Source: DASXHZ01 sp036488085 (GTDB lineage Bacteria > Acidobacteriota > Thermoanaerobaculia > Gp7-AA8). From it: DNA of 64,000 nucleotides. Below, piece after piece: positions 15,251 to 23,650 of the stretch (its first letter is position 1; each line of letters starts with the position of its first letter). A program made the position numbers and the translations under genes. Location: NCBI GenBank assembly GCA_036488085.1, contig DASXHZ010000086.1:1-64000 (forward strand), read 5' to 3'. The notes below the pieces were generated by a model. That model saw only the letters and a list, made by a program, of their open reading frames with translations. It had not been told where the DNA came from and did no database searches.

Positions 15251-18200
15251 CTACTTGCACGCGAGCGGTGCGACGGGCTGCGGCACGAGGTCCACATTCA
15301 ACTTGGCGACCTCGGGCAGCAGCGCTTGCCAAGCCTCCGCGGTGGCGTTGAAGTCCGTGCACAACTGTTGATAGGTAGCGTACTGCGACGGTACCGGGGC
15401 GCGGTCACTGAGATAGCCGACGAAGTGCAGCAACGCGGAGGCTTGTCCGTTGGTCCTGCTGAACGTGACCGGCCCTTTGACGGGCGGCACGGCGTAATTG
15501 CTGCCGGAGAGGCCGATATCAGCTTCGTCAAAGGTGCCGGTCAGTTTCGCCACGCTTGCCTGTAGCGCCTTCGATCCCAGCTTTGCCTCCAGCGCCTGAC
15601 CTTGTTCGTAAGCCGCCTTGCTGGCCGCCAAGACCGTGATGACGTCCTGTGCAAGCGCTAGTTGCTTCTGCATGCTCTCCATCACTTCGGGGGAGTCGCC
15701 AACGCGCGGATCTTCCTTCACGACCAGCCGCTGCTCGTAGGCGGCTCCGTCGACGATCAGCTTGATCGTGTAGTTTCCGGGCAGCGCGAGCGGCCCCTCC
15801 GGCGTAAAGGGCGTGTCCCCAGGCACCGCTCCCATGGTGTCGCCGTAATTGAAACGTATCGCGGGCGGTGTCGGATAGCGCAGATCCCATGTCACGCGAT
15901 GCGCTCCCGCGGTGGCGGGCAATGGTAACCGCGGCCGCAGCCATAGGCTTTGTACCGGGGGTAATGGCTGATCCAGCGGCGGAAGGGGCGCGTTCGAATA
16001 GCTGCGCACCAGCTTTCCGTCGGAGTCGAGAATCTGCAACTCCACCGTCTTTGCCGGCCGAGGCAGGAAATAGTCGATGACAGCTCCGTCCGGTGGATTC
16101 GGTCCGTGCGGAACCTCCTGAGGGAACGGCGTGTCCTGATTCACGTCGAAGCGAACGCGAATGGCGGCCGCCGGACTGAAGAGGTGCGCGGATGCATCGG
16201 CGATCTCCGCCGTCATTTGCTCGAGCGGCGTGATGTCATCGAGAATCCAAATCGCCCGCCCGTAGGTGCCGGCGATGAGGTCGTGGTCGTGGATCGCCAG
16301 ATCGCGATAAGAGGTCGTCGGCAGATTGAGCCGCAGCGATTGCCAGTGATCGCCGTCGTCAAAGGAGACATAGACCGATGTTTCCGTCCCCGCGAACAAT
16401 AGTCCCTGTTTCGAAGGGTCTTCGCGCACCACTTGCACGAAACTCCCGGTCGGCTGATCGGCCGGCAGGCCGGCGATGATGTCCTGCCACGATTCTCCGT
16501 AGTCCCGCGTCCGGTAGATATGCGGCGCGGAATCGCCGGTGCGGCTGTCGTCCACCGCGGCATAAGACTCCGCCGCATTGAAGTGGGACGCCTCGATATT
16601 GACGTCGCTGTATGGACTCAAGCCGGGCGGGGTCACATCCTGCCAGTGTTCTCCGCCGTCTCTGGTCAGATAAACCACGCCGTTGTTGCTGCCCGTCCAG
16701 GCGACTCCGGCTTGTGCAGTGGAGAACGACAATGAACTCAGCGCGTCGCCGTGGTGCACGCCCTCCGGCGGTGGTTCCGGTGATTTGCCCGGATGCGCCG
16801 TGAGGTCAGGGCTGATTTTCCGCCAACCCGTTCCGCCATCCTGGCTCTCCCACACATTCTGGGTACCAAAATAGAGATCGCGTCCGTTCTGCGGCGAGAA
16901 AACGATCGGCGCGGAGACGGCGCGCCGGAAAGCGGTGTCGCTGGTGTTGGTGATGCTGCCCATGCCGGGGTCGATGATCTGAGCTTGCCACGTCTTCCGA
17001 TCGACGCGCGATAAGAAGCCCAGGTCGCTGTTCATGAAAATCCGATTGGGATCGGAAGGATCCGGCGTCACAAACCCGGTCTCCCATCCAGGCAGCTGGA
17101 ACCAATCGAAGAAACCGTTGATCTGGCCAAAGGGTCCGCGGCTGGCGACGGCGATGGCGCCGCTGTCCTGCTTACTGGCGTAAATCCAGTATGGGTATTG
17201 GTCGTCGGTGCTGACCTTGTAGACTTCGGCGGTGGCCTGGTTGTACCAGAGGCTCCAACTCCGGCCGCCATCGACGCTGACCGAGGCTCCCTGATCGCCG
17301 CCGTAAATGATGTGGTCCGAATTGCCGGGGTCGATCCACCATTGGTTTGGATCATCGCCTCCGGGCGCGCCTTTGAACGCGACCAGCGTGTGACCGCCGT
17401 CCGTCGAGCGGTACGCTGCCGTTCCCATGGTGTAGACGACGTCAGGGTTGTTTGGGTCGGCCAGCACCTGCTTGCTGGAGGTGTAGACCGTCTTCGTTCC
17501 CAGCGACCAGCTCGAGCCGCCATCGTCGGATCGGTAGAGCCCGCCGCGGTTCAACATGTAGAGGCGCTGCGAATGCGTATGGTCGGCGACCGCAATTTCT
17601 CCGATGACGGCTGGCTGATTGCGGCCACTGACGCGTGACCAGGTGACGCCTTCATTGCGGGATTGATAAAGGCTCGTTTCGCCCGGCTGACGACGTCCGC
17701 CGCCGGAAGCGCCCGGCGCACGGTAGGTCTCCGCAACGGTGGCAAAAATCACGCGCGGATTGTCGTGAGCCCAGGCGATACCCGTGGCGCCCGATTTTGG
17801 TCCGGGGGCCAGCACCGAGTGCCATGTTTTTCCCCCGTCCGTGCTGCGGAAGACTCCGCGCGCGCCGCCTTCGAGGTGAGCGATCCCGCGGGTCGCTGCC
17901 AGCAGCAAGGCGGGATCATGGGGATCCACCAGCAGCGCAGTGATGCCTCCCGCGTTCCGGAGCCCGGCGCTCTGCCAGTGTGCTCCGGCGTCGGAGGACT
18001 TCCAGATCCCGCTGCTGTATTCGGAGCCAAAGACGCTGCCGGTTCCCGCGTAGACGATCCGCGGTTGCGAAGGCGCTACGGCCAACGCCGTGATCCCGCG
18101 AATCTCAGGCACGGCATCGGTCACCGGAAACCAGGTCGTGCCGGCGTTGATAGTCTTCCAGACCCCGCCGTCATCCGTACCCATATACGCGATCGTCAGT

Positions 18201-18364
18201 TGGCCATTTGCGCCGGAGACCGCGTTCACCCGTCCCGCGATGAACGGTCCGACGCTACGCCACTGCATCCCTTCGAGCAGCTTCGGACTGACCTGCGCTT
18301 CGGCCGCAGTGAGGCATGCGGCCGTGACCAGTAGCATCGACACGATCTTGACCTGTGACGTCAT
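15251..18364 (-). CDS. Secreted VPS10/sortilin-type BNR-repeat beta-propeller protein
   Basis: Exported protein of about 1037 residues. A signal peptide (IVSMLLVTAACLTAAEAQ) follows ATG 18364. Many BNR/Asp-box motifs space the first 700 residues: STDGGKTWHS, SRNEGVTWSRV, SDDGGSSWSLG, SVDGGRSWSLW, SQDGGTGWRKI, TRDGGEHWQDV, TRDYGESWQDI, SFDDGDHWQSL. These form one or two propellers of the sortilin/VPS10 type. The C-terminal part has an Ig-like module (HRVTWDLRYP, LPGNYTIKLIVDG) and a helical tail. Such proteins are often annotated as glycosyl hydrolases, but no catalytic residues can be assigned, so binding or peptidase-associated roles are equally possible. A longer frame to 18427 exists; ATG 18364 is preferred because it gives a signal peptide and has TACGAT 6 nt upstream. 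The gene lies between the two 21-bp arrays. Confidence 0.9.
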   Translation of the reverse strand: MTSQVKIVSMLLVTAACLTAAEAQVSPKLLEGMQWRSVGPFIAGRVNAVSGANGQLTIAYMGTDDGGVWKTINAGTTWFPVTDAVPEIRGITALAVAPSQPRIVYAGTGSVFGSEYSSGIWKSSDAGAHWQSAGLRNAGGITALLVDPHDPALLLAATRGIAHLEGGARGVFRSTDGGKTWHSVLAPGPKSGATGIAWAHDNPRVIFATVAETYRAPGASGGGRRQPGETSLYQSRNEGVTWSRVSGRNQPAVIGEIAVADHTHSQRLYMLNRGGLYRSDDGGSSWSLGTKTVYTSSKQVLADPNNPDVVYTMGTAAYRSTDGGHTLVAFKGAPGGDDPNQWWIDPGNSDHIIYGGDQGASVSVDGGRSWSLWYNQATAEVYKVSTDDQYPYWIYASKQDSGAIAVASRGPFGQINGFFDWFQLPGWETGFVTPDPSDPNRIFMNSDLGFLSRVDRKTWQAQIIDPGMGSITNTSDTAFRRAVSAPIVFSPQNGRDLYFGTQNVWESQDGGTGWRKISPDLTAHPGKSPEPPPEGVHHGDALSSLSFSTAQAGVAWTGSNNGVVYLTRDGGEHWQDVTPPGLSPYSDVNIEASHFNAAESYAAVDDSRTGDSAPHIYRTRDYGESWQDIIAGLPADQPTGSFVQVVREDPSKQGLLFAGTETSVYVSFDDGDHWQSLRLNLPTTSYRDLAIHDHDLIAGTYGRAIWILDDITPLEQMTAEIADASAHLFSPAAAIRVRFDVNQDTPFPQEVPHGPNPPDGAVIDYFLPRPAKTVELQILDSDGKLVRSYSNAPLPPLDQPLPPVQSLWLRPRLPLPATAGAHRVTWDLRYPTPPAIRFNYGDTMGAVPGDTPFTPEGPLALPGNYTIKLIVDGAAYEQRLVVKEDPRVGDSPEVMESMQKQLALAQDVITVLAASKAAYEQGQALEAKLGSKALQASVAKLTGTFDEADIGLSGSNYAVPPVKGPVTFSRTNGQASALLHFVGYLSDRAPVPSQYATYQQLCTDFNATAEAWQALLPEVAKLNVDLVPQPVAPLACK

Positions 18365-18370
18365 GCCGGG

Positions 18371-18376
18371 ATCGTA
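18371..18376 (-). promoter_or_regulatory. -10 box (TACGAT) of the VPS10/BNR gene
   Basis: TACGAT on the minus strand ends 6 nt before ATG 18364, with no Shine-Dalgarno in between; a leaderless start is likely. Confidence 0.4.
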
Positions 18377-18491
18377 GCGGTGATCCTGGATCCGGCGGCG
18401 AAAAAATTTCCTGACTCTGTGGGGCACCGGCGGCCTCGCCGCTGCACGGCGGCGCCAGCCGCCGGAAGGGTGACGCTGTCAGTTGCGCGCC

Positions 18492-18985
18492 GGCCACCCC
18501 CCGATGCACCGCGGACACCGTCAGCTGCAGCCGGGACACCGCGAGTTGCACACCGGACACACCGAGACCCGCCCCGGACACGTTCCACTGCGACCCGGAC
18601 ACCCTCGGATGCAACTCAGACACAGTCCGTCGCACCGCGGACACCGCCAGCGCCGCGCCGGACACCTCGAGTGTCCGCTCCGGCGCCGCCAGTGTTCACC
18701 CCGCACCCCTGGGGATCCGCCTCGGACACAGCCGGTGTCCAGGCTCAAACCCGGAGTGTCCGGATCGGATCCCGCCTGCGCCGGCGCGGACACTCGCGGT
18801 GTCCGACACGCAGCCGCGAGGCGCCACGCAACAACAGCAGGTGTCCGCGGCGGACATGCCGAGTGCCCAGGTTGCATCTCGGTGTGTCCGACGCGCAGTC
18901 GGCTGTGTACGCCGTGCAACCGGAGGTGTCCGGGTTGCAGCCGGCCGTATCCGAGTTGCATGTGGGGGAGGCGGGCACGGAGTGC
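18492..18985. repeat. Degenerate 21-bp periodic array B (about 23 units, inverted halves)
   Basis: From 18492 the sequence repeats every 21 bp. The left half is built on GGACACC, a TGCA about 14 nt into the unit, and a CC end (GGACAC at 18513, 18534, 18555, 18576 and so on). In the right half the dominant word becomes GTGTCC followed by GTTGCA, the reverse complement of the same unit, so the array is two head-to-head halves. A GGACAC-5 nt-GTGTCC palindrome (18659-18675) marks the switch. It fills the space between the VPS10/BNR start and hicB. Long frames through it are heptad shadows of the period. No conserved repeat-plus-spacer layout exists, so it is not CRISPR. Confidence 0.8.
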
Positions 18986-19019
18986 TCGCGTGCGGAACGG
19001 TGCGGGCGCGCGCCGATGG

Positions 19020-19025
19020 TAGGAT
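19020..19025 (+). promoter_or_regulatory. -10 box (TAGGAT) of hicBA
   Basis: TAGGAT ends 9 nt before ATG 19035 and no Shine-Dalgarno intervenes. It sits just after the end of array B. Confidence 0.4.
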
Positions 19026-19034
19026 GATTCGGCC

Positions 19035-19244
19035 ATGAGCGAATACACGGCGATCGTCAAACAGGATGGCGAGTGGTGGATCGGGTGGATCGAGGAAGTC
19101 CCCGGCGTGAACTGCCAGGAGGCATCACGCGACGCGCTCCTAGAGACCCTTCGCATCACGCTGGAGGAGGCGCTCGAAGCCAACCGCGCCGATGCGCGCT
19201 CCGCAGCCTCCGAGCACTTCGAGGAAGTCCGCATCGCAGTATGA
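19035..19244 (+). CDS. hicB: HicB-family antitoxin
   Basis: A 69-residue protein with the partial RNase-H-like HicB fold: YTAIVKQDGEWWIGWIEEVP, then VNCQEASRDALLETLRITLEEALE. It would neutralise the HicA-like toxin encoded next. It lacks the C-terminal DNA-binding domain of longer HicB proteins, so autoregulation may depend on something else. The stop overlaps the next start as ATGA (19241-19244). The order is antitoxin then toxin, opposite to the classical hicAB order. Confidence 0.85.
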   Translation: MSEYTAIVKQDGEWWIGWIEEVPGVNCQEASRDALLETLRITLEEALEANRADARSAASEHFEEVRIAV

Positions 19245-19435
19245 AGCGGCGCGCGCTCGACCGTTGGCTCAGCGCGCACGGGTGTGAGCTTGATCGCGAA
19301 GGGAGCCGCCACTCATGGTTCATCAACCGATCTCTGAACCGACGCTCCGCGGTCCCTCGTCATCCAGAGATCCGCGACGAGCTGGTGCGAAAGATCTGTC
19401 GCGACCTCGGCATCGAACCGCCAGGCCACACCTGA
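19241..19435 (+). CDS. hicA: HicA-family mRNA interferase toxin
   Basis: A 64-residue HicA/YcfA-type toxin with a double-stranded-RNA-binding-like fold: KRRALDRWLSAHGCELDRE, GSRHSWFINRS, VPRHPEIRDELVRKICRDLG. The His in GSRHSWF is the expected catalytic residue. Toxins of this family cleave mRNA and arrest growth until HicB binds them. It is translationally coupled to hicB by a 4-nt overlap. Many HicA proteins start closer to the fold, so the N-terminus is well placed. Confidence 0.85.
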   Translation: MKRRALDRWLSAHGCELDREGSRHSWFINRSLNRRSAVPRHPEIRDELVRKICRDLGIEPPGHT

Positions 19436-19627
19436 TGCCGACGTGATTCGACTCATCATAGTGCATCGCGCACGAACGCCGAGCAGTTCGGTGCACTCAA
19501 AGTGGTCCACGATGAGCACCAAACGAACCGAGAGCGTGGCTACGCCGAGGATCGCCGCTCATATTGATTCGAAGCCGCCCGGTAGGAAAGCGAGATCTTC
19601 CGTCGACTCCTTCGAAGGGGGAGAACG

Positions 19628-20704
19628 ATGACCAGAAAAGAAGCCGCGAGCATTGGAGAAATGAAGGGCAGGGAGGATCTCAGCGACACTCACGATGCGG
19701 CCAAAGAGATCGAACCGCCGAAATGGAAGAAGAACCTTCTTCGCAGCAGCTTACCGCTCGAACACGACGCCGCGCGAATCCTCTCGCGTCGCGGATTCTC
19801 GCTGGCCTCACAACCTTATTCTAGAGTCGAAAACGGGATCGAAAAGGAATTCTCGATAGATCTGCGCGGTGTGAAGACACACGGCCCGAGCGCTGTGGTA
19901 CATCCCCCGGCCGCGCTCGACGTATTGGTGGAATGTAAGTATCGACATCGGGGCATGAACTGGCTCTTTCTTCAAGAGCCGGCAGCTAGGCGAGACAGCA
20001 TCCAGAATGCAGTTCAGGGTGTCGATCTGTTCTCGCCGCGTTTTGCGACAGCGTCCTGGTTCGACGATGCAACTCAGGTTCCTGAGTGTTATTCGTATGC
20101 TGAGATTGGCGAGGCCGTAACGGGCGACGATTCGTCCGGCAAGACTGGAGGACGCGAGTCTCAGATCAAACGCGGGGTCCGCCAGCTTCAATACGCAATG
20201 CCGTCATTGATCACACTTCGAGCTCGATGGTCGATCGTACGCGCGCTTGAAGAGAATTACCCCTTCTTTTTTGTTTTGATCCTGCTAACGAACGCCAAAC
20301 TCCTCGTCGGCAGCTCAGACTTTGGCGTCAAGTCAGTTGAAGACGCCGATGGTGTTGTCAACCTTGGCCAGGAGGTTCCCTTCCTCCTTCTGTCAGCGAA
20401 CTTAGGTCCCGACTTCTACGCGCATGCGCGGCGGCAACTGCCCTCGCTTGCCGCTATCGCCGGGACGAAGAACATGAAACTAGTAGAGGAAAGCCGGGCG
20501 AAGCACGCCATGCCGAATTGGCTACAACCATCAGGCGTTATCTCCAGGATCGCGGCGGACGGAGCAGATTACGAAGAGATTGCCGACTGCATGCGGATCC
20601 TCGTTGTGAACATCGATGCGTTCGATAATGTTCTAGCGGCGATTGATCAAGCGTTCAAACGGAAAGTAGGCTCGGTGAAGGATGAGCCACTCCGAACGTG
20701 GTGA
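19628..20704 (+). CDS. Unknown protein with a PD-(D/E)XK-like nuclease motif
   Basis: A protein of 358 residues with no family I can name. Near residues 75-107 it has EFSIDLRG, then ALDVLVECKYRHRG; the D98, E102 and K104 spacing (D-x3-E-x-K after a beta strand) resembles the PD-(D/E)XK nuclease core. The following region has hydrophobic strands (FFFVLILLTNAKLLVG, VPFLLLSANLG) and ends with a helix resembling a C-terminal cap. Base composition is less GC-rich than the flanks, consistent with transfer. It is in an island with hicBA, a TIR protein and a transposase remnant, so a defence role is plausible but inferred. Confidence 0.7.
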   Translation: MTRKEAASIGEMKGREDLSDTHDAAKEIEPPKWKKNLLRSSLPLEHDAARILSRRGFSLASQPYSRVENGIEKEFSIDLRGVKTHGPSAVVHPPAALDVLVECKYRHRGMNWLFLQEPAARRDSIQNAVQGVDLFSPRFATASWFDDATQVPECYSYAEIGEAVTGDDSSGKTGGRESQIKRGVRQLQYAMPSLITLRARWSIVRALEENYPFFFVLILLTNAKLLVGSSDFGVKSVEDADGVVNLGQEVPFLLLSANLGPDFYAHARRQLPSLAAIAGTKNMKLVEESRAKHAMPNWLQPSGVISRIAADGADYEEIADCMRILVVNIDAFDNVLAAIDQAFKRKVGSVKDEPLRTW

Positions 20705-21221
20705 CGGAGAACGCCTTTTCCGAGTTCATCGGGCGCAGGACTCCCTGGCAGTACGTCCTCCATCGGTGGTATCTGTCTGGCTGAACCCCGCCTGTGTGTT
20801 TCTGGGAACCGTTCCGCCGCGCGCTCTTCGTCGAGATCCTTGCCGGCTTCGCGCTGCTCCTTCCGCGCGACGCGACAGGGGAGGTGCTGCGGCCTCGCGG
20901 CAAGTCCGCCGATGCGCAACAACTGACCGGCCGCCCGTCCGTTCTTGCTGGCGCTCTGCAACGATCGCGGCGAGCTGCTCAGCACGGTCTGGATCCGCCG
21001 TCCGCTCGCGCTCTCGCCGCGGTACCACGTCGTGATCATGTACGCCGCGCCGAGACCGGCGATGCGGTGCTGCTGCTCATTCCGGCGCGTGACGACCTGG
21101 TCGTCGCGGCGGTGCAGTACCCATGGCGTTCCCCCCGCGCTCGGCGGATGTTCTCGCGTTTTGACAAACCGTCTTTCGCCGCCCAAGCTACGTTTGGCGT
21201 CGACGCTGTTACGCGTCGCGC
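20705..21221. other. Gap without a confident gene
   Basis: A GTG at 20701 overlaps the previous stop and opens a 27-codon frame (VTENAFSEFIGRR onward, stop near 20784) that might be the stump of a lost gene. Further on, a plus-strand frame contains a protein-like stretch (GDAVLLLIPARDDLVVAAVQ), but it is GC-rich, has no clear start, and its two alternative frames look equally coding. This probably holds decayed sequence. I see no RNA gene or terminator. Confidence 0.4.
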
Positions 21222-22109
21222 ATGATGCTCATGTCCATCGAAAGAATTGTCATTCCAACGCACGTGCGCGATGAGTTCGCGCGCAGTCAGCACCTTGTGC
21301 TTCATGCGCTCGGCTCCTGGCTTGCACCAGCAGCCTCCACGTATGAATTGGTTCAGGCGAACGTTCGGCGGCTGGAAACAACGGTCGACGATTCGGAGAA
21401 AGCCTTTCTTGGATGGGAAGTCGTCGCGGCGGCAGTCGAGCTGGCGGAGCTCGTCGCGACTCTCATCCTGCACACACGCCATCCGCTGACGTCATTGTTT
21501 CACTCCGCAGACAACCAGACGCTAAAAGCACTGTTCGCTTCGCTGGCCGCCGATGACTTCTCTCAGTCGGAAGGATTCAGGTTTCTCAGACTTCGGAGCC
21601 TTCGAGGATTCAGCCGCGAAACAATCCGAACGATGGCAGCCACTGGCCGCGTGGTTGAGAACCTGCGGATAGCCGTGAACGGGATCAGCAACTTCTGGCT
21701 GATTCACGCAGACAACGCGCGGTGGTTTCGCCACCTCCCTATGTCGCTCACCGTCGATGAAGCCGATGAGATTTCGAGCGGCGAACACCCCTCGCACGAA
21801 ACGGTGACGCGGGAGATAGAGGCAACAGCGAACCGCGTGGAAACTCTGGCGAGAATGGATGAGAGCACGCGCGTGCTCGAATACACCGCGCTTCGCATGG
21901 AAGACATCCGAGCCGCGCGTCAGGTCGCAGCTACGGCAAACGAGCTAGTCATGAATTGGATTTCGAACAACCCGGTGGATGGTCGCCCTCGTCCAAACGA
22001 GCGCTGGCTGTTCCAGTTTCTTACACATCGTTTGACCGATGCCGAAAAGAGAGCACTCGAGCAACATGGCCACTACATCCTCGCCGAACGCCCCGCCAAC
22101 ACTGGCTGA
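21222..22109 (+). CDS. Unknown mostly helical protein, first of an overlapping pair
   Basis: A protein of 295 residues that I do not recognise. It looks soluble and mainly helical, with a hydrophobic helix pair near residues 65-85 (VVAAAVELAELVATLILHTR), a Trp-rich stretch (ISNFWLIHADNARWFRHLP) and an acidic helical C-terminal half. It starts at ATG 21222 or ATG 21231; neither has a strong Shine-Dalgarno. Its 3' end overlaps the next gene by about 44 nt, so the two are probably co-expressed and may work together. Codon use is less GC-biased than in the chromosomal flanks. Confidence 0.65.
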   Translation: MMLMSIERIVIPTHVRDEFARSQHLVLHALGSWLAPAASTYELVQANVRRLETTVDDSEKAFLGWEVVAAAVELAELVATLILHTRHPLTSLFHSADNQTLKALFASLAADDFSQSEGFRFLRLRSLRGFSRETIRTMAATGRVVENLRIAVNGISNFWLIHADNARWFRHLPMSLTVDEADEISSGEHPSHETVTREIEATANRVETLARMDESTRVLEYTALRMEDIRAARQVAATANELVMNWISNNPVDGRPRPNERWLFQFLTHRLTDAEKRALEQHGHYILAERPANTG

Positions 22110-22992
22110 CCTCCGAGGCGTGCTGCCGCGCTTGTACTTACACCGAAGCTTCGTGCGGCGAATCGGTCAGCGGCTGAACTATCTGGAGAGGTTGCTCCGC
22201 GAGCACGGAGACGCCAAATTTCCCGTCTTCCATGCGCTCGACGTCCTTTACTGCACGTCGGTGCTGATCGAGCAGCTGCGGAAGGTCTACGAACTAATCG
22301 CGAATCATGTTGACGCGAGGTTCCCGGGTGCGCGAAAGAGCCTTGATAGCCGTATTAACAATTCGCGACCTCCCGGCCAGCACGCGACGTACCAATACCG
22401 GGCGTGGCTGTTTCCGGTCCTGGATCACATACCCGATAGCGCGTTCGCGAGACTTGGTTTCGCACCAGAACATGCCCGGGGACTTCTTCAGGAGATCGTT
22501 CGGCGCACTGCGGAACGGTTCGGTCAGGAGGAGGAGGAACTGCGCAGGTTCGCCGAGGGCTACGGCGAAATCACGGCAGCGCATAAACACGGCAGGGCGA
22601 TCTTCGCGACGGAGCCTAGCGTTTCGGCGACGACCGAAAAGACGGTGTCGGTCAATATGGAAGCCTCTACATCGGTGGCGACGGTTCTCTGTTCCGACTC
22701 TCCCGGGACGCCACCGACGTCATTCGTGGTGTTCCGGCCCGACGAAGCATTCTGGGACGACATCGACCGCATGACCGCAATTCTGGACATTCAAGTTCCA
22801 CGGCTTGTCGATTTCATCGAAAGATTCGTCGTCGTGGTTCACGCGGCGATTCGTCAGGTCGAAGAGGGCCGAAACGAACCGTTGCCCACCTTCCCGTTCT
22901 TTCTATCTGGCGAGCCCTACACGGCAGAGGAGGAGCGACTCCTGGACGCGATCCGGACAAAGTCTCTCAGGTTATTTGACGAGAACACCTAG
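22066..22992 (+). CDS. Unknown protein, second of an overlapping pair
   Basis: A protein of about 308 residues from ATG 22066 (MATTSSPNAPP); an in-frame ATG at 22039 lies deeper inside the previous gene. No family is recognised. It is helical at first (FVRRIGQRLNYLERLLREHG, FHALDVLYCTSVLIEQLRKV), has a middle block with YQYRAWLFPVLDHIPDSAFA, and then a beta-rich or linker segment around residues 185-230. The pairing with the gene before it and the position among toxin, nuclease-like and TIR genes suggest a two-gene accessory system. That is inference only. Confidence 0.65.
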   Translation: MATTSSPNAPPTLADLRGVLPRLYLHRSFVRRIGQRLNYLERLLREHGDAKFPVFHALDVLYCTSVLIEQLRKVYELIANHVDARFPGARKSLDSRINNSRPPGQHATYQYRAWLFPVLDHIPDSAFARLGFAPEHARGLLQEIVRRTAERFGQEEEELRRFAEGYGEITAAHKHGRAIFATEPSVSATTEKTVSVNMEASTSVATVLCSDSPGTPPTSFVVFRPDEAFWDDIDRMTAILDIQVPRLVDFIERFVVVVHAAIRQVEEGRNEPLPTFPFFLSGEPYTAEEERLLDAIRTKSLRLFDENT

Positions 22993-23018
22993 ACAGGCCT
23001 GACACCCGAAGGAGACGA

Positions 23019-23560
23019 ATGATGACGCTCTCGACTCTGATCGTTGCACTGAGTTTGGCCACTCCGGACCTCCTGCGTTTGCCGCCGCGGGCATTTCCAT
23101 CACTTCCAAGCGCGGTCCGCACGACGCTCGAGGTGCACCGATGTTCGATCCCGCAGACGTCGCCGGCGGACGGGAAGACGAATGTTGTCCACGGCCACTT
23201 TCGCTCCGAAAGACGGACCGATTACGCGGTGCTCTGCTCGCGGGGCGGCGCATCGAACGTGTACGTTATCAACGGAGTAACCGGCGCGCGATCATCGCTC
23301 GTCTCGCACGGCGACCTGATGCCGGTTATCTCGATCTCGAGAGCTGCGGCCACACCGGCAGCGGCAAGGCAAGGTGTTTCTACGAACGTCGCCTCGAGAC
23401 CGCGCACCCGACGCCGAAAGGGTTCTGCATTCCCGACTACGAGCAGGACTGCCCCTGCAAGGGGAGTCCATACGACGGAATCGACGACATCTTCGAAGGG
23501 AAGGCGTCTGAGACGCATTGCTGGCAGAACGGCTGGCACATCGCGGTCTCGGGGGATTGA
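23019..23560 (+). pseudogene. Frameshifted small secreted protein gene
   Basis: It begins well: AAGGAGA 5 nt before ATG 23019, a short signal-like start, then TTLEVHRCSIPQT and RRTDYAVLCSRGGASNVYVI. After about 23325 this frame turns into Arg/Thr/Ala-rich nonsense. Another frame takes over with DAGYLDLESCG, CIPDYEQDCPCKG, SPYDGIDDIFEGKASETHCW and HIAVSGD, with its stop at 23558-23560. The parts together resemble short secreted proteins common in Acidobacteria that have a C-x(n)-AVLCS core and end in a DGIDD-like Ca-binding-looking loop (recalled, not searched). One missing or extra base near 23325 explains it; decay or sequencing error. Confidence 0.65.
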
Positions 23561-23650
23561 CGGGCTCGCGCCGGTCCTGAAGTGCACGTGGCGCGGGCGA
23601 CGGCAGCGCAGCACCTCCGATCCCGACCGGCGGCTGCTACGGATGTCGCT

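Noticed and set aside
14354..18985. CRISPR arrays
   Set aside because: No conserved repeat alternating with unique spacers, unit too short, and no cas genes in the window.
18483..19312. Heptad-repeat proteins encoded by array B on either strand
   Set aside because: A 21-bp period always gives seven-residue patterns in every frame; no start with a ribosome site, and the pattern changes when the array inverts.
20794..21225. Plus-strand gene of about 143 codons between the nuclease-like gene and the unknown pair
   Set aside because: Competing frames are equally open, no ribosome site, and the composition does not match its neighbours; left as a gap.
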